From an uncultured Nitrospina sp. (GTDB lineage Bacteria > Nitrospinota > Nitrospinia > Nitrospinales > VA-1): a stretch of 9,753 nucleotides of DNA. Shown in pieces: positions 1-6,374 of this stretch; positions within the stretch are counted from its first letter, which is position 1, and each line of letters begins with the position of its first letter. A program made the translations under genes and the position numbers. The DNA lies in contig CAJWOD010000039.1 in NCBI GenBank assembly GCA_913044145.1, positions 1 through 9,753 on the forward strand. Direction: 5' to 3'. A model generated the notes under the pieces. It was not told the origin of the DNA, ran no database searches, and saw only the letters and a program-made list of their open reading frames with translations.

Positions 1-137
1 CCCAGAATCCGGGCCTGGAAATCGATTCATCAAGAGATTTGAGGGTTTTTAATTTACTCTCAACGTCAAAGAAACCCCCGGAGTTGTCCTATTCTTACTT
101 CGATATCTTTTAAATATTTGGTATGGTCTTCTTGCAT
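1..137 (-). CDS. prfB: Peptide chain release factor 2 (RF2), 5' end, partial, with programmed frameshift
   Basis: RF2 releases finished proteins from the ribosome at UGA and UAA codons. Only the N-terminus is present; the gene runs off the left edge. Reading from the ATG at 137-135, 23 codons end in the residues QLRGFL, followed by an in-frame TGA at 68-66. Skipping the T at 68 opens the next frame, which continues to the edge as DVESKLKTLKSLDES and then ISRPGFW. This joined peptide matches the RF2 N-terminal pattern (LRG-x-L, D-x-ES, then a P-x-FW motif about 20 residues on). The start was chosen because GGAG lies 6 nt upstream of this ATG; two further in-frame ATGs lie 12 and 18 nt upstream without a clear SD. 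The GGQ and SPF motifs would lie outside the window. It is transcribed divergently from pckA. I am confident of the family from the peptide and the recoding site together. Confidence 0.93.
65..79 (-). promoter_or_regulatory. prfB +1 programmed ribosomal frameshift site
   Basis: On the minus strand the site reads GGGGG-TTT-CTT-TGA-C. The G-run (79-75) is the internal Shine-Dalgarno-like stimulator, at the same distance from the CTT slip codon as in the classical bacterial site. The ribosome pauses at UGA when RF2 is scarce and slips from CUU to UUU, giving autoregulation of RF2 level. The base before the G-run is C rather than the common A, so the stimulator pairs over five positions with the anti-SD, one of them a G-U. 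Confidence 0.93.
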
Positions 138-250
138 CCGATTCTCCATATTCATTGAACATAATAACTGTCATTATTGGGCACGCCCTAGCTAGCAACT
201 TAATTACCGCTTCTTGCCTATTTCTCTTATAAATTTAAACATCCCCATAA

Positions 251-269
251 ATTCTTTTTTCTAAAGAAT
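251..269. repeat. Small AT-rich inverted repeat in the prfB/pckA intergenic region
   Basis: ATTCTTT (251-257) and AAAGAAT (263-269) form a perfect 7-bp stem around a 5-nt loop. It lies between two divergent genes, so it is not placed to terminate either. It could be an operator or chance in AT-rich DNA. The rest of 138-418 shows no credible coding sequence. Confidence 0.3.
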
Positions 270-313
270 GTTATGTGTTAACTTCAAAAACCTATTTTTA
301 TTTATCCTTATTA

Positions 314-322
314 TGCTAAAAT
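314..322 (+). promoter_or_regulatory. Candidate extended -10 promoter element for pckA
   Basis: TGCTAAAAT fits an extended -10 (TGn plus TAAAAT). No good -35 hexamer lies 16-18 bp upstream, which extended -10 promoters can tolerate. A transcript from here would have a leader of about 90 nt. AT-rich context makes chance matches common. Confidence 0.3.
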
Positions 323-403
323 AATTTATGGTTTATTAGTCCACCCTACCGGGATAAAAACTGTTTCCCGTCAAGGGTTTATGGTTGTTCACCGCCCTAT
401 CAT

Positions 404-409
404 AAAGGA
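404..409 (+). promoter_or_regulatory. Shine-Dalgarno of pckA
   Basis: AAAGGA, with 9 nt between it and the ATG at 419. It supports that start and is one of the few clear ribosome binding sites in the window. Confidence 0.7.
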
Positions 410-418
410 ATCCTGTCC

Positions 419-2074
419 ATGCCGCAAAACGTTTTGAAGCATAAAGTAGGTTTGGAGACCCATGGCCTCAAAAACTTAAAAAAAATACATTGGAATTTAT
501 CAACTCCTGAGCTTTACGAGCACATCATAGCCAATAAAGAAGGCCAATTATCACACCTTGGTCCAGTTTGTGTAACGACAGGGGAACATACGGGCAGAGC
601 CCCTAACGATAAGTTTATCGTTAAGGAACCTTCCAGCGAAGAAAATATCTGGTGGGGAAAAGTAAATCGTCCTTTTAGCGTGGAGCAATTTGAAGCTCTA
701 TACTCGCGTGTTTTGGCTTATTTGCAAGGCAAAGAAGTTTATGTTCAGGATTGTTGCGCTGGTTGCGACCCTAAACATCAGACGCATATTCGTGTTATTA
801 CCGAACATGCGTGGCACAATTTGTTTGCGCGAAACATGTTTATACAGATCAAAGATATGGCAAAACTGGAGAATCACGACCCTGCATTTACTATCATGCA
901 TGTACCTGATTTCAAGGCTGTGCCGGCAATTGATGGAACAAATTCAGAAGTATTTGTTATTGTCGACTTTGGCAAGCAGTTGGTTCTTATAGGTGGGACG
1001 AGTTACGCAGGAGAAATTAAGAAATCCGTCTTTTCTATTTTGAATTACCTATTACCACAAAAACAGTCGGTTTTATCTATGCATTGTTCTGCTAATGTTG
1101 GCAAAAAAGGGGATTCTGCGATATTTTTTGGCCTGTCAGGAACTGGTAAAACAACTCTATCTGCCGATCCAAAAAGAAAACTCATCGGTGATGACGAGCA
1201 TGGATGGAGTGATCGCGGTGTATTTAACTTTGAAGGCGGTTGTTACGCGAAGGTAATTCGACTCTCGAAAAAATCAGAACCAGAAATCTATGAATGCACA
1301 CGCCGGTTCGGGACCATACTTGAAAACGTGGCTTTTAGCAACGGAGAAAGAAGGCTTGATCTTGATGATGCCAGTCTGACCGAAAACACACGTGCTAGTT
1401 ACCCGATTAAACATATTAATAATGCTGTTCTGGAAGGGATGGGAGAACATCCCGATAACGTGATCATGCTCACCTGTGATGCATATGGAGTCATGCCCCC
1501 GGTATCAAAGCTGACACCCGAACAGGCGATGTATCATTTTATTTCGGGCTATACCGCAAAAGTTGCGGGTACTGAAAAGGGCATGAGTCGTGAACCGACT
1601 GCTATTTTTAGCACTTGTTTCGGAGCCCCTTTTATGTCACTGCATCCTTCTGTCTATGCAGACATGCTCGGTGAAAAAATTGCCAAACATAAAGTTTCCT
1701 GCTGGTTGGTCAACACAGGCTGGACGGGTGGTGCTTATGGCGTGGGAAAAAGAATCGAAATTAAATACACAAGGGCCATGATCAAGGCTATTTTGGATGG
1801 TCAGTTGGATAAGGTTAAAACTGAGACCGATCCGGTATTTGGAATTCAAATTCCAATAGATGTTAAAGGGGTGCCGAAAGAGTGCCTATTCCCCAGAAAT
1901 ACTTGGAAAAATCCTGAGGCTTATGATGAAAAAGCCGATGAACTTGCAAACCAGTTCATTGCAAACTTCAAAGAGTATGAAAGGAATGTCGACAAGAAAA
2001 TACTTGATGCTAGCCCAAGACCTATTGGGAAAGGGCCCAGATCTTCTGGAAAAATTCACGAACTTAGAAAATAA
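419..2074 (+). CDS. pckA: Phosphoenolpyruvate carboxykinase (ATP)
   Basis: Converts oxaloacetate and ATP to phosphoenolpyruvate, CO2 and ADP in the cytoplasm; the committing step of gluconeogenesis, or anaplerotic when run in reverse. The 551 residues include the substrate-binding TGEHTGRAPNDKF (53-66, with Arg60), the GGTSYAGEIKKS segment (192-203), the Walker A loop GLSGTGKTT (238-246), the metal-binding kinase-2 motif GDDEHGW (257-263) and TENTRASYPI (321-330). These mark the ATP-dependent family rather than the GTP-dependent one. The length is about ten residues above the common 530-540, owing to a basic, Gly/Pro/Ser-containing C-terminal tail after residue 530. The gene stands alone between divergent prfB and pdxA, 124 nt downstream, and probably has its own promoter. 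No key residue appears to be missing. Confidence 0.97.
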   Translation: MPQNVLKHKVGLETHGLKNLKKIHWNLSTPELYEHIIANKEGQLSHLGPVCVTTGEHTGRAPNDKFIVKEPSSEENIWWGKVNRPFSVEQFEALYSRVLAYLQGKEVYVQDCCAGCDPKHQTHIRVITEHAWHNLFARNMFIQIKDMAKLENHDPAFTIMHVPDFKAVPAIDGTNSEVFVIVDFGKQLVLIGGTSYAGEIKKSVFSILNYLLPQKQSVLSMHCSANVGKKGDSAIFFGLSGTGKTTLSADPKRKLIGDDEHGWSDRGVFNFEGGCYAKVIRLSKKSEPEIYECTRRFGTILENVAFSNGERRLDLDDASLTENTRASYPIKHINNAVLEGMGEHPDNVIMLTCDAYGVMPPVSKLTPEQAMYHFISGYTAKVAGTEKGMSREPTAIFSTCFGAPFMSLHPSVYADMLGEKIAKHKVSCWLVNTGWTGGAYGVGKRIEIKYTRAMIKAILDGQLDKVKTETDPVFGIQIPIDVKGVPKECLFPRNTWKNPEAYDEKADELANQFIANFKEYERNVDKKILDASPRPIGKGPRSSGKIHELRK

Positions 2075-2137
2075 AGATCTCTCCAAATTTTTTGGATTCT
2101 ATACTCGCTCTTTAGGTTCGGTAGCGGGGAAGTTTTT

Positions 2138-2162
2138 TAATCAAAAAAATTCGCTTTGATTA
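2138..2162. repeat. Inverted repeat between pckA and pdxA
   Basis: TAATCAAA (2138-2145) and TTTGATTA (2155-2162) form a perfect 8-bp stem with a 9-nt loop. A T-run precedes the stem, but no T-run follows it on the plus strand, so it is a poor intrinsic terminator. A second small dyad, TCCAAA/TTTGGA with a TTT loop, lies at 2082-2096 just after the pckA stop. Either might act in 3'-end formation or as a protein site. Confidence 0.35.
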
Positions 2163-2198
2163 TTAAATATAAGACTTACTTAGCGTAAAGAACAAAAA

Positions 2199-3197
2199 AT
2201 GGAAGTTTTACCCACCATTGCCCTAACACTGGGAGATCCGGCAGGAATCGGCCCCGAAATAATTGTTAAAGTATTTCAAGACGAAATCTTGACAATCAAC
2301 ACTCGGATTCTGGTAATTGGTGATGCCAAAACACTGGAAAAAGTAGCCCAAGAAATTGCTCCCGAAATTCAAATCCATTCAATCAAAACACCCGGTGAAG
2401 GTTGGTACAAACCCTACACCATTGACGTCATTGACCTCAATAATGTTTCCGAAACACTTCCTACGGCGCAACCTTCAGCAGAGAGCGGCAAGGCTAGTTA
2501 TGAAGCTATCCAAAAAGCAGTCGCGTTAGTCCTCAAAGATGAGGTAGCAGCTATCGTCACCTGCCCTATCAATAAAAAAAGTTTACATCTAGCCGGCCAC
2601 CCATTCCCAGGGCATACCGAGCTATTAGGTCATCTAACAAATTCTAAAAAGCCCACACTGATGATTGAGGGTGGCTCTTTACGTGTGGTTCTAGTGACAA
2701 CACATCTACCGCTAGATCAGGTCACGTCAGAAATTTCTGAAAAAAAAGTTCTACAAACCATCCGACTAACTCACGACTGGCTCCAAAAAAATATTACAGA
2801 GGTTCCCCGTATAGCGGTTGTAGGGCTCAACCCACATTGTGGAGATGGGGGTATTTTTGGCCAGGAAGAAACAGAGTTTATTATTCCCGCATTGAAGGTA
2901 GCGCAAAAAGAAGGCATCCAGGCAAGCGGCCCTCATCCGGCAGATGCTTTGTTCGCAAGAGCCCCATCAGAAAAATACGACGCGGTTATCTGCATGTATC
3001 ACGATCAAGGTATGATTCCTATAAAAATGAATGGTATGGGCGTGAATATAACCCTGGGCTTGCCAATTTTAAGGACCTCAGTAGATCACGGCACAGCCTT
3101 CGATATCGTGGGACAAAACAAAGCCTCCGCTGAAAATCTTAAATTGGCGTTGAAAACTGCGGGGCGATTATCTCAATCTAGCCTTTCCATAAAATGA
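2199..3197 (+). CDS. pdxA: 4-hydroxythreonine-4-phosphate dehydrogenase
   Basis: Oxidises 4-phosphohydroxy-L-threonine with NAD to the unstable amino-ketone that PdxJ condenses with deoxyxylulose 5-phosphate, in the DXP-dependent route to pyridoxal phosphate. The 332 residues are full length for the family. Visible motifs are GDPAGIGPE (12-20), TCPINK (121-126) and GHTELL (138-143). The three metal-binding histidines are H169 in TTHLPL, H213 in NPHCGDGG and H268 in MYHDQGM. VDHGTAFDIVG follows at 295-305. The start gives the usual short lead before the LTLGDPAG strand; only a weak AAAG lies upstream. It overlaps rsmA by 4 nt (ATGA), a pairing also seen in enterobacteria where pdxA neighbours ksgA. 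PdxA2-type paralogues of other pathways exist, but this context favours the vitamin B6 enzyme. Confidence 0.96.
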   Translation: MEVLPTIALTLGDPAGIGPEIIVKVFQDEILTINTRILVIGDAKTLEKVAQEIAPEIQIHSIKTPGEGWYKPYTIDVIDLNNVSETLPTAQPSAESGKASYEAIQKAVALVLKDEVAAIVTCPINKKSLHLAGHPFPGHTELLGHLTNSKKPTLMIEGGSLRVVLVTTHLPLDQVTSEISEKKVLQTIRLTHDWLQKNITEVPRIAVVGLNPHCGDGGIFGQEETEFIIPALKVAQKEGIQASGPHPADALFARAPSEKYDAVICMYHDQGMIPIKMNGMGVNITLGLPILRTSVDHGTAFDIVGQNKASAENLKLALKTAGRLSQSSLSIK

Positions 3198-3982
3198 GAA
3201 AAAGGCCTCTCGGGCAAAATTTTCTTGTTGATCCTGAAATTACGCAAAAGATTATCGACTTGGCAAATATCCAACCCGAAGATAATGTAGTAGAAATCGG
3301 ACCAGGAAAAGGCGTTCTTACTCAACGACTCATCTCCATTATCCGTTCACTGACCGTAATAGAACTCGATCCTAAATTATGCCGAGAAATGGAAAGTCGG
3401 TTTGGCAAAAATAACCCAACATTCAGAATAATAGAAGGAGATGCCGCAAAATTTGATTACTCTTCAATTAAATCCGGGTTCAAGGTTGTATCCAATCTTC
3501 CTTATTATGCGGCTACCCATATAATGAAAAAATTGATACATTTTGGCAGTCGGATTCAAACCATGACCCTGATGATGCAAAAGGAAGTTGTCGATAGACT
3601 AACGGCTAAACCAGGTAGCAAGGAGTATAGTTCCTTATCAGTTTTTGTGCAGTACTACTGCAAAGTCGAACGATTATTAGAAATACCCAACACAGCTTTT
3701 TCTCCAAAACCAAAAATAGATTCTTCACTATTTTCATTAAAACCTTTATCCCAGCCCAAAGTTCAGGTTGAAGATCCGCAATTATTTTTTAAAATAGTTA
3801 ATGCCGCTTTTTTCCACAAACGAAAAATGTTGAAAAATAATTTAAAATCCTGGGAAAAACATTTTACTTGCGAACAGGGGCAAACTCGAATTGCGGGTAT
3901 CGACCTTTCTCGACGAGGCGAAACCCTTTCTATGTCCGATTTTGCAAATATTGCTAATCACCTTTATTCCTTAAATGAATAA
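3194..3982 (+). CDS. rsmA: 16S rRNA (adenine1518-N6/adenine1519-N6)-dimethyltransferase
   Basis: Dimethylates two adjacent adenines in the 3'-terminal hairpin of 16S rRNA during late assembly of the small subunit, using SAM; the older name is ksgA. The 262 residues hold the N-terminal LGQNFL (6-11), SAM motif I EIGPGKGVLT (34-43), acidic E57 after strand 2, EGDA with D83, and the catalytic NLPY (101-104). The C-terminal helical domain contains PNTAFSPKPKIDS (165-177) and FFHKRKMLKNNL (206-217), typical of RsmA rather than Erm methyltransferases. The N-terminus is short, beginning directly at RKRPLGQNFL. The start codon overlaps the pdxA stop and has no SD, so it is probably translated by coupling. 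The 3' end overlaps the next gene by 8 nt. Confidence 0.96.
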   Translation: MRKRPLGQNFLVDPEITQKIIDLANIQPEDNVVEIGPGKGVLTQRLISIIRSLTVIELDPKLCREMESRFGKNNPTFRIIEGDAAKFDYSSIKSGFKVVSNLPYYAATHIMKKLIHFGSRIQTMTLMMQKEVVDRLTAKPGSKEYSSLSVFVQYYCKVERLLEIPNTAFSPKPKIDSSLFSLKPLSQPKVQVEDPQLFFKIVNAAFFHKRKMLKNNLKSWEKHFTCEQGQTRIAGIDLSRRGETLSMSDFANIANHLYSLNE

Positions 3983-5507
3983 TCCTAGAAATAAAGAAGG
4001 AAAAGTTATTCTTATCGGTGCCGGGCCGGGGGACGTGGGTCTTTTAACTCTCCAAGGGAAGCACTGGTTGCAAAAAGCTGAGGTCATTTTATACGACCAT
4101 TTGGTTAACGAAGACCTATTACGTTTTACAAAAAATAAAACAGAAGTCATTTATGTTGGGAAAAAAGAAGGAATTGCAACCCTAGATCAGGAAAAAATCA
4201 ACTCTCTACTTATTGAAAAAGCAAAAGAAGGGAAAGTTGTTGTTCGATTAAAGGGTGGAGATCCTTTCATTTTTGGACGCGGAGGTGAAGAAATTCAAGC
4301 TGTTAAGCAATCAAAAATTCCTTTCCTTGTGGTACCTGGAGTTACATCGGTAACCGGCGTTGCTGCCTATGCTGGTATCCCCCTAACACATCGAGACCTC
4401 TCTTCTACTCTATCCATAATCACAGGAAGCAATGAAAAGAAACAGGGAGACATTCACATCGATTGGGAGAAGATAGCTTCCCGGTCTGGCACCTTGGTAT
4501 TTCTTATGGGTGCTCGCAAACTTCTGTTGATCGTTGAAAAACTCATGAAATTTGGGAAAAGCCCGGATACACCCATTGCCGTGATTCAATGGGGAACCAC
4601 CGCACGGCAGAAAACATGGAAGGGAACCTTGTCGACTATTGGAAAAAAGACTTCAAAAGAAAAGATTTCACCCCCGGCATTAACCATCATCGGCGAGGTT
4701 GTCAACTTGAAACCCGAAATAGAATGGTACGAGCATTTACCTTTATTCGGAAAAAGTATCGTCGTAACGAGAAAAGGAGACCAGGCAGAAGGTATGATCG
4801 AGCGGTTGGGTGAACTGGGAGCCGAACCTGTTTTTTTTCCTGTTATAGAAACCATTGCACCGGAGGACTGGGCAACACTCGATGAGGCCTTGAATAATAT
4901 TTCCCGTTATGATGGTCTTATCTTTACCAGTGTAAATGGAGTCCAATTTTTTTTCAAACGGCTTAAAGAAATCCAGCAGGACATTCGAAACTTAAAAAAC
5001 TTGCGGGTCTATACCATTGGCCCTAAAACTGCTGAAGCAGTGCGTAACCTGGGAATTTGCGTAGACGTCGTTCCTGAAGATTTTGTCGCGGAATCTCTTA
5101 TTGAAAGTATAGGTAAAGAAAAAATAACAGGCCAACGCTTCTTGATTCCCCGTGCTGCTGTTGCCCGGGAAGTGCTACCCAAAACACTTAGGGAAATGGG
5201 AGCGCAAGTAGATATTGCTCCTGCTTACCAGACTGTCTTGCCGAAACCTAAATCCGATGTATTTTTAAAGAGGCTGCAATCCGGAGACATCGATGTCCTG
5301 ACTTTCACCTCTTCATCTACCGTCAAAAATTTTCTGGAATTGACCGGGAAAAACCTGCTTAAGGAAATAAAGAAAACCCGCATTGCCTGTATAGGTCCCA
5401 TCACTGCCGAAACCGCAAAAAATGCCGGACTTAACGTCGATATCCTCCCCAAGGAATATACGGTCCCAGCACTTCTCGAAGCTATCGAAGACTATTACAA
5501 ACCGTAA
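3975..5507 (+). CDS. cobA-hemD: Uroporphyrinogen-III C-methyltransferase / uroporphyrinogen-III synthase fusion
   Basis: A two-enzyme protein at the branch point of tetrapyrrole synthesis. The N-terminal half (about 10-250) is a SUMT, which adds methyl groups at C2 and C7 of uroporphyrinogen III to give precorrin-2 for siroheme or cobalamin. It shows GAGPGD (15-20), YDHLVN (40-45), RLKGGDPFIFGRGGEE (91-106), PGVTSVTGVAAYAGIPLTHR (121-140) and TIIGEVV (237-243). The C-terminal half (about 258-510) is a HemD domain, which cyclises hydroxymethylbilane. It shows VVTRKGDQ at its start, then FTSVNGV, FTSSSTV and ACIGPITAETAKNAG. Such fusions are known in several bacterial phyla. The ATG lies inside the last codons of rsmA without an SD, so coupling is likely. 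There is no precorrin-2 dehydrogenase or chelatase domain, so it is not a CysG-type fusion. Confidence 0.94.
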   Translation: MNNPRNKEGKVILIGAGPGDVGLLTLQGKHWLQKAEVILYDHLVNEDLLRFTKNKTEVIYVGKKEGIATLDQEKINSLLIEKAKEGKVVVRLKGGDPFIFGRGGEEIQAVKQSKIPFLVVPGVTSVTGVAAYAGIPLTHRDLSSTLSIITGSNEKKQGDIHIDWEKIASRSGTLVFLMGARKLLLIVEKLMKFGKSPDTPIAVIQWGTTARQKTWKGTLSTIGKKTSKEKISPPALTIIGEVVNLKPEIEWYEHLPLFGKSIVVTRKGDQAEGMIERLGELGAEPVFFPVIETIAPEDWATLDEALNNISRYDGLIFTSVNGVQFFFKRLKEIQQDIRNLKNLRVYTIGPKTAEAVRNLGICVDVVPEDFVAESLIESIGKEKITGQRFLIPRAAVAREVLPKTLREMGAQVDIAPAYQTVLPKPKSDVFLKRLQSGDIDVLTFTSSSTVKNFLELTGKNLLKEIKKTRIACIGPITAETAKNAGLNVDILPKEYTVPALLEAIEDYYKP

Positions 5508-5535
5508 TTTTCTTCTTTTTTATCGCCAGTTCCCG

Positions 5536-5541
5536 TATAAT
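5536..5541 (+). promoter_or_regulatory. Candidate -10 element before the parvulin gene
   Basis: A consensus TATAAT lies in the 78-nt gap after cobA-hemD. The -35 position 17 bp upstream is a T-rich TTCTTT, a poor match to TTGACA. It could give the downstream genes a separate transcript. Confidence 0.3.
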
Positions 5542-5573
5542 TTGAATATAAAATCATTCCATACCATCAGGAC

Positions 5574-5578
5574 AAGGA
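5574..5578 (+). promoter_or_regulatory. Shine-Dalgarno of the parvulin gene
   Basis: AAGGA lies 7 nt upstream of the ATG at 5586. A nearer ATG at 5578 hits a stop after five codons, so 5586 is the right start. Confidence 0.65.
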
Positions 5579-5585
5579 TGACAAT

Positions 5586-5966
5586 ATGTCAATAAGATCT
5601 ATTCGAGTCAGTCACATCGTTTTATCTACTGAAGAACTTGCAAATACCCTATTAGAGCATCTTAGAGATGATGAATACAAAGACAACAAGGATATGCTTT
5701 ATAAAATGTTTGCGAAGATGGCAAAAAAATACAGTGCCTGCGGAACCCGAAACAAGGGCGGAGATTTAGGCCTGCTCGAATTCAATACGGCTGCACCGGA
5801 GCTTGAAAAAGCAGCAATGGAATCTCCTGTGGGAGAAGTTCGAGGTCCGATAAAAAGTAAATTCGGATACCATATTTTCCTTGTCACCGAGGAAGAAAAA
5901 ATGACAGATATGGGAATCGATGGTCTGACGGTAACGGGTTTTGGCGCTGGAGACGGCACTCTCTAA
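5586..5966 (+). CDS. Parvulin-type peptidyl-prolyl cis-trans isomerase, cytoplasmic
   Basis: A single rotamase domain that would speed cis-trans isomerisation of X-Pro bonds in folding proteins. The 126 residues begin directly with the first strand, VSHIVLS (8-14), where H10 is the usual active-site His. They continue through KKYSACGTRNKGGDLG (47-62, with C52), a helix PELEKAAMESPVGEV (71-85), and the final strand FGYHIFLV (93-100, H96). There is no signal peptide or membrane segment, unlike SurA, PrsA or PpiD, so it should act in the cytoplasm as the small PpiC-like parvulins do. Odd points are the extended helical linker at 15-46, which carries extra charged residues, and a non-parvulin tail after residue 105 that is Gly-rich and ends GAGDGTL. 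The gap before the VOC gene is 21 nt. Confidence 0.87.
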   Translation: MSIRSIRVSHIVLSTEELANTLLEHLRDDEYKDNKDMLYKMFAKMAKKYSACGTRNKGGDLGLLEFNTAAPELEKAAMESPVGEVRGPIKSKFGYHIFLVTEEEKMTDMGIDGLTVTGFGAGDGTL

Positions 5967-5987
5967 TCTCCTCCTTCCTGATTCCAG

Positions 5988-6374
5988 ATGCAACTCAAAG
6001 GCATTCATCACATCGCTCTCAATGTAAAAGACCTGGACTGCGCCGAAAATTTTTATACTGATGTCTTGGGATTTAAAGTGACCCATCGATTTTCAAAGGG
6101 GCTGCGGCATCTAATGCTGGAAACCGGAAATGCGGCTGTAGCACTTTTTGAAACACCGGACCTTAAAGTTCAGGAAGCAATGAATATTTTAAGCGAGGAG
6201 GGTTATTTACATCTGGCATTTGAAGCTGATCCTGCGGACTTTAAAAAAATTGCAGAAGAACTACAAACCAAAAATATTGGCATTAGGGGTCCGGTAAAAC
6301 GGGGAGATGGAGAGTCCATCTATTTTAATGACCCTGATGACAACCATCTTGAAATCCACTGCGATAATCCATAA
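5988..6374 (+). CDS. VOC superfamily protein (glyoxalase/bleomycin-resistance fold)
   Basis: A small metalloenzyme-type protein of 128 residues with two beta-alpha-beta-beta-beta modules. The first begins IHHIALNVKDL (6-16) and runs through the FYTDVLGFKV helix-turn (22-31). The second begins with YLHLAFEA (73-80) and ends in YFNDPDDNHLEIH (112-124). The candidate metal ligands H8, H75 and E122, with E55 as a possible fourth, sit at the places used in glyoxalase I and related enzymes. The fold covers glyoxalases, epimerases, dioxygenases and thiol transferases, so the substrate cannot be named. There is no SD before the ATG. The stop overlaps the mqnC start by one base (TAATG), which ties the two in expression. 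A role in the same pathway as MqnC is possible but has no direct support. Confidence 0.85.
   Translation: MQLKGIHHIALNVKDLDCAENFYTDVLGFKVTHRFSKGLRHLMLETGNAAVALFETPDLKVQEAMNILSEEGYLHLAFEADPADFKKIAEELQTKNIGIRGPVKRGDGESIYFNDPDDNHLEIHCDNP

Noticed and set aside
179..188. GGGC-AC-GCCC mini-dyad in the prfB/pckA intergenic region
   Set aside because: A 4-bp stem with a 2-nt loop cannot form a stable hairpin and is expected by chance.
350..370. CGGGA / TCCCG inverted repeat in the pckA leader, considered as a riboswitch or attenuator stem
   Set aside because: Only 5 bp with an 11-nt loop, no second stem, no T-run and no match to a known riboswitch core.
2082..2096. TCCAAA-TTT-TTTGGA dyad after pckA, considered as an intrinsic terminator
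   Set aside because: A 6-bp AT-rich stem without a following T-run. Too weak to call a terminator.
1860..2159. 99-codon plus-strand frame overlapping the 3' end of pckA and extending past its stop
   Set aside because: It lies in another frame of a clearly coding region for most of its length, has no SD, and its composition is unlike a protein of its own.
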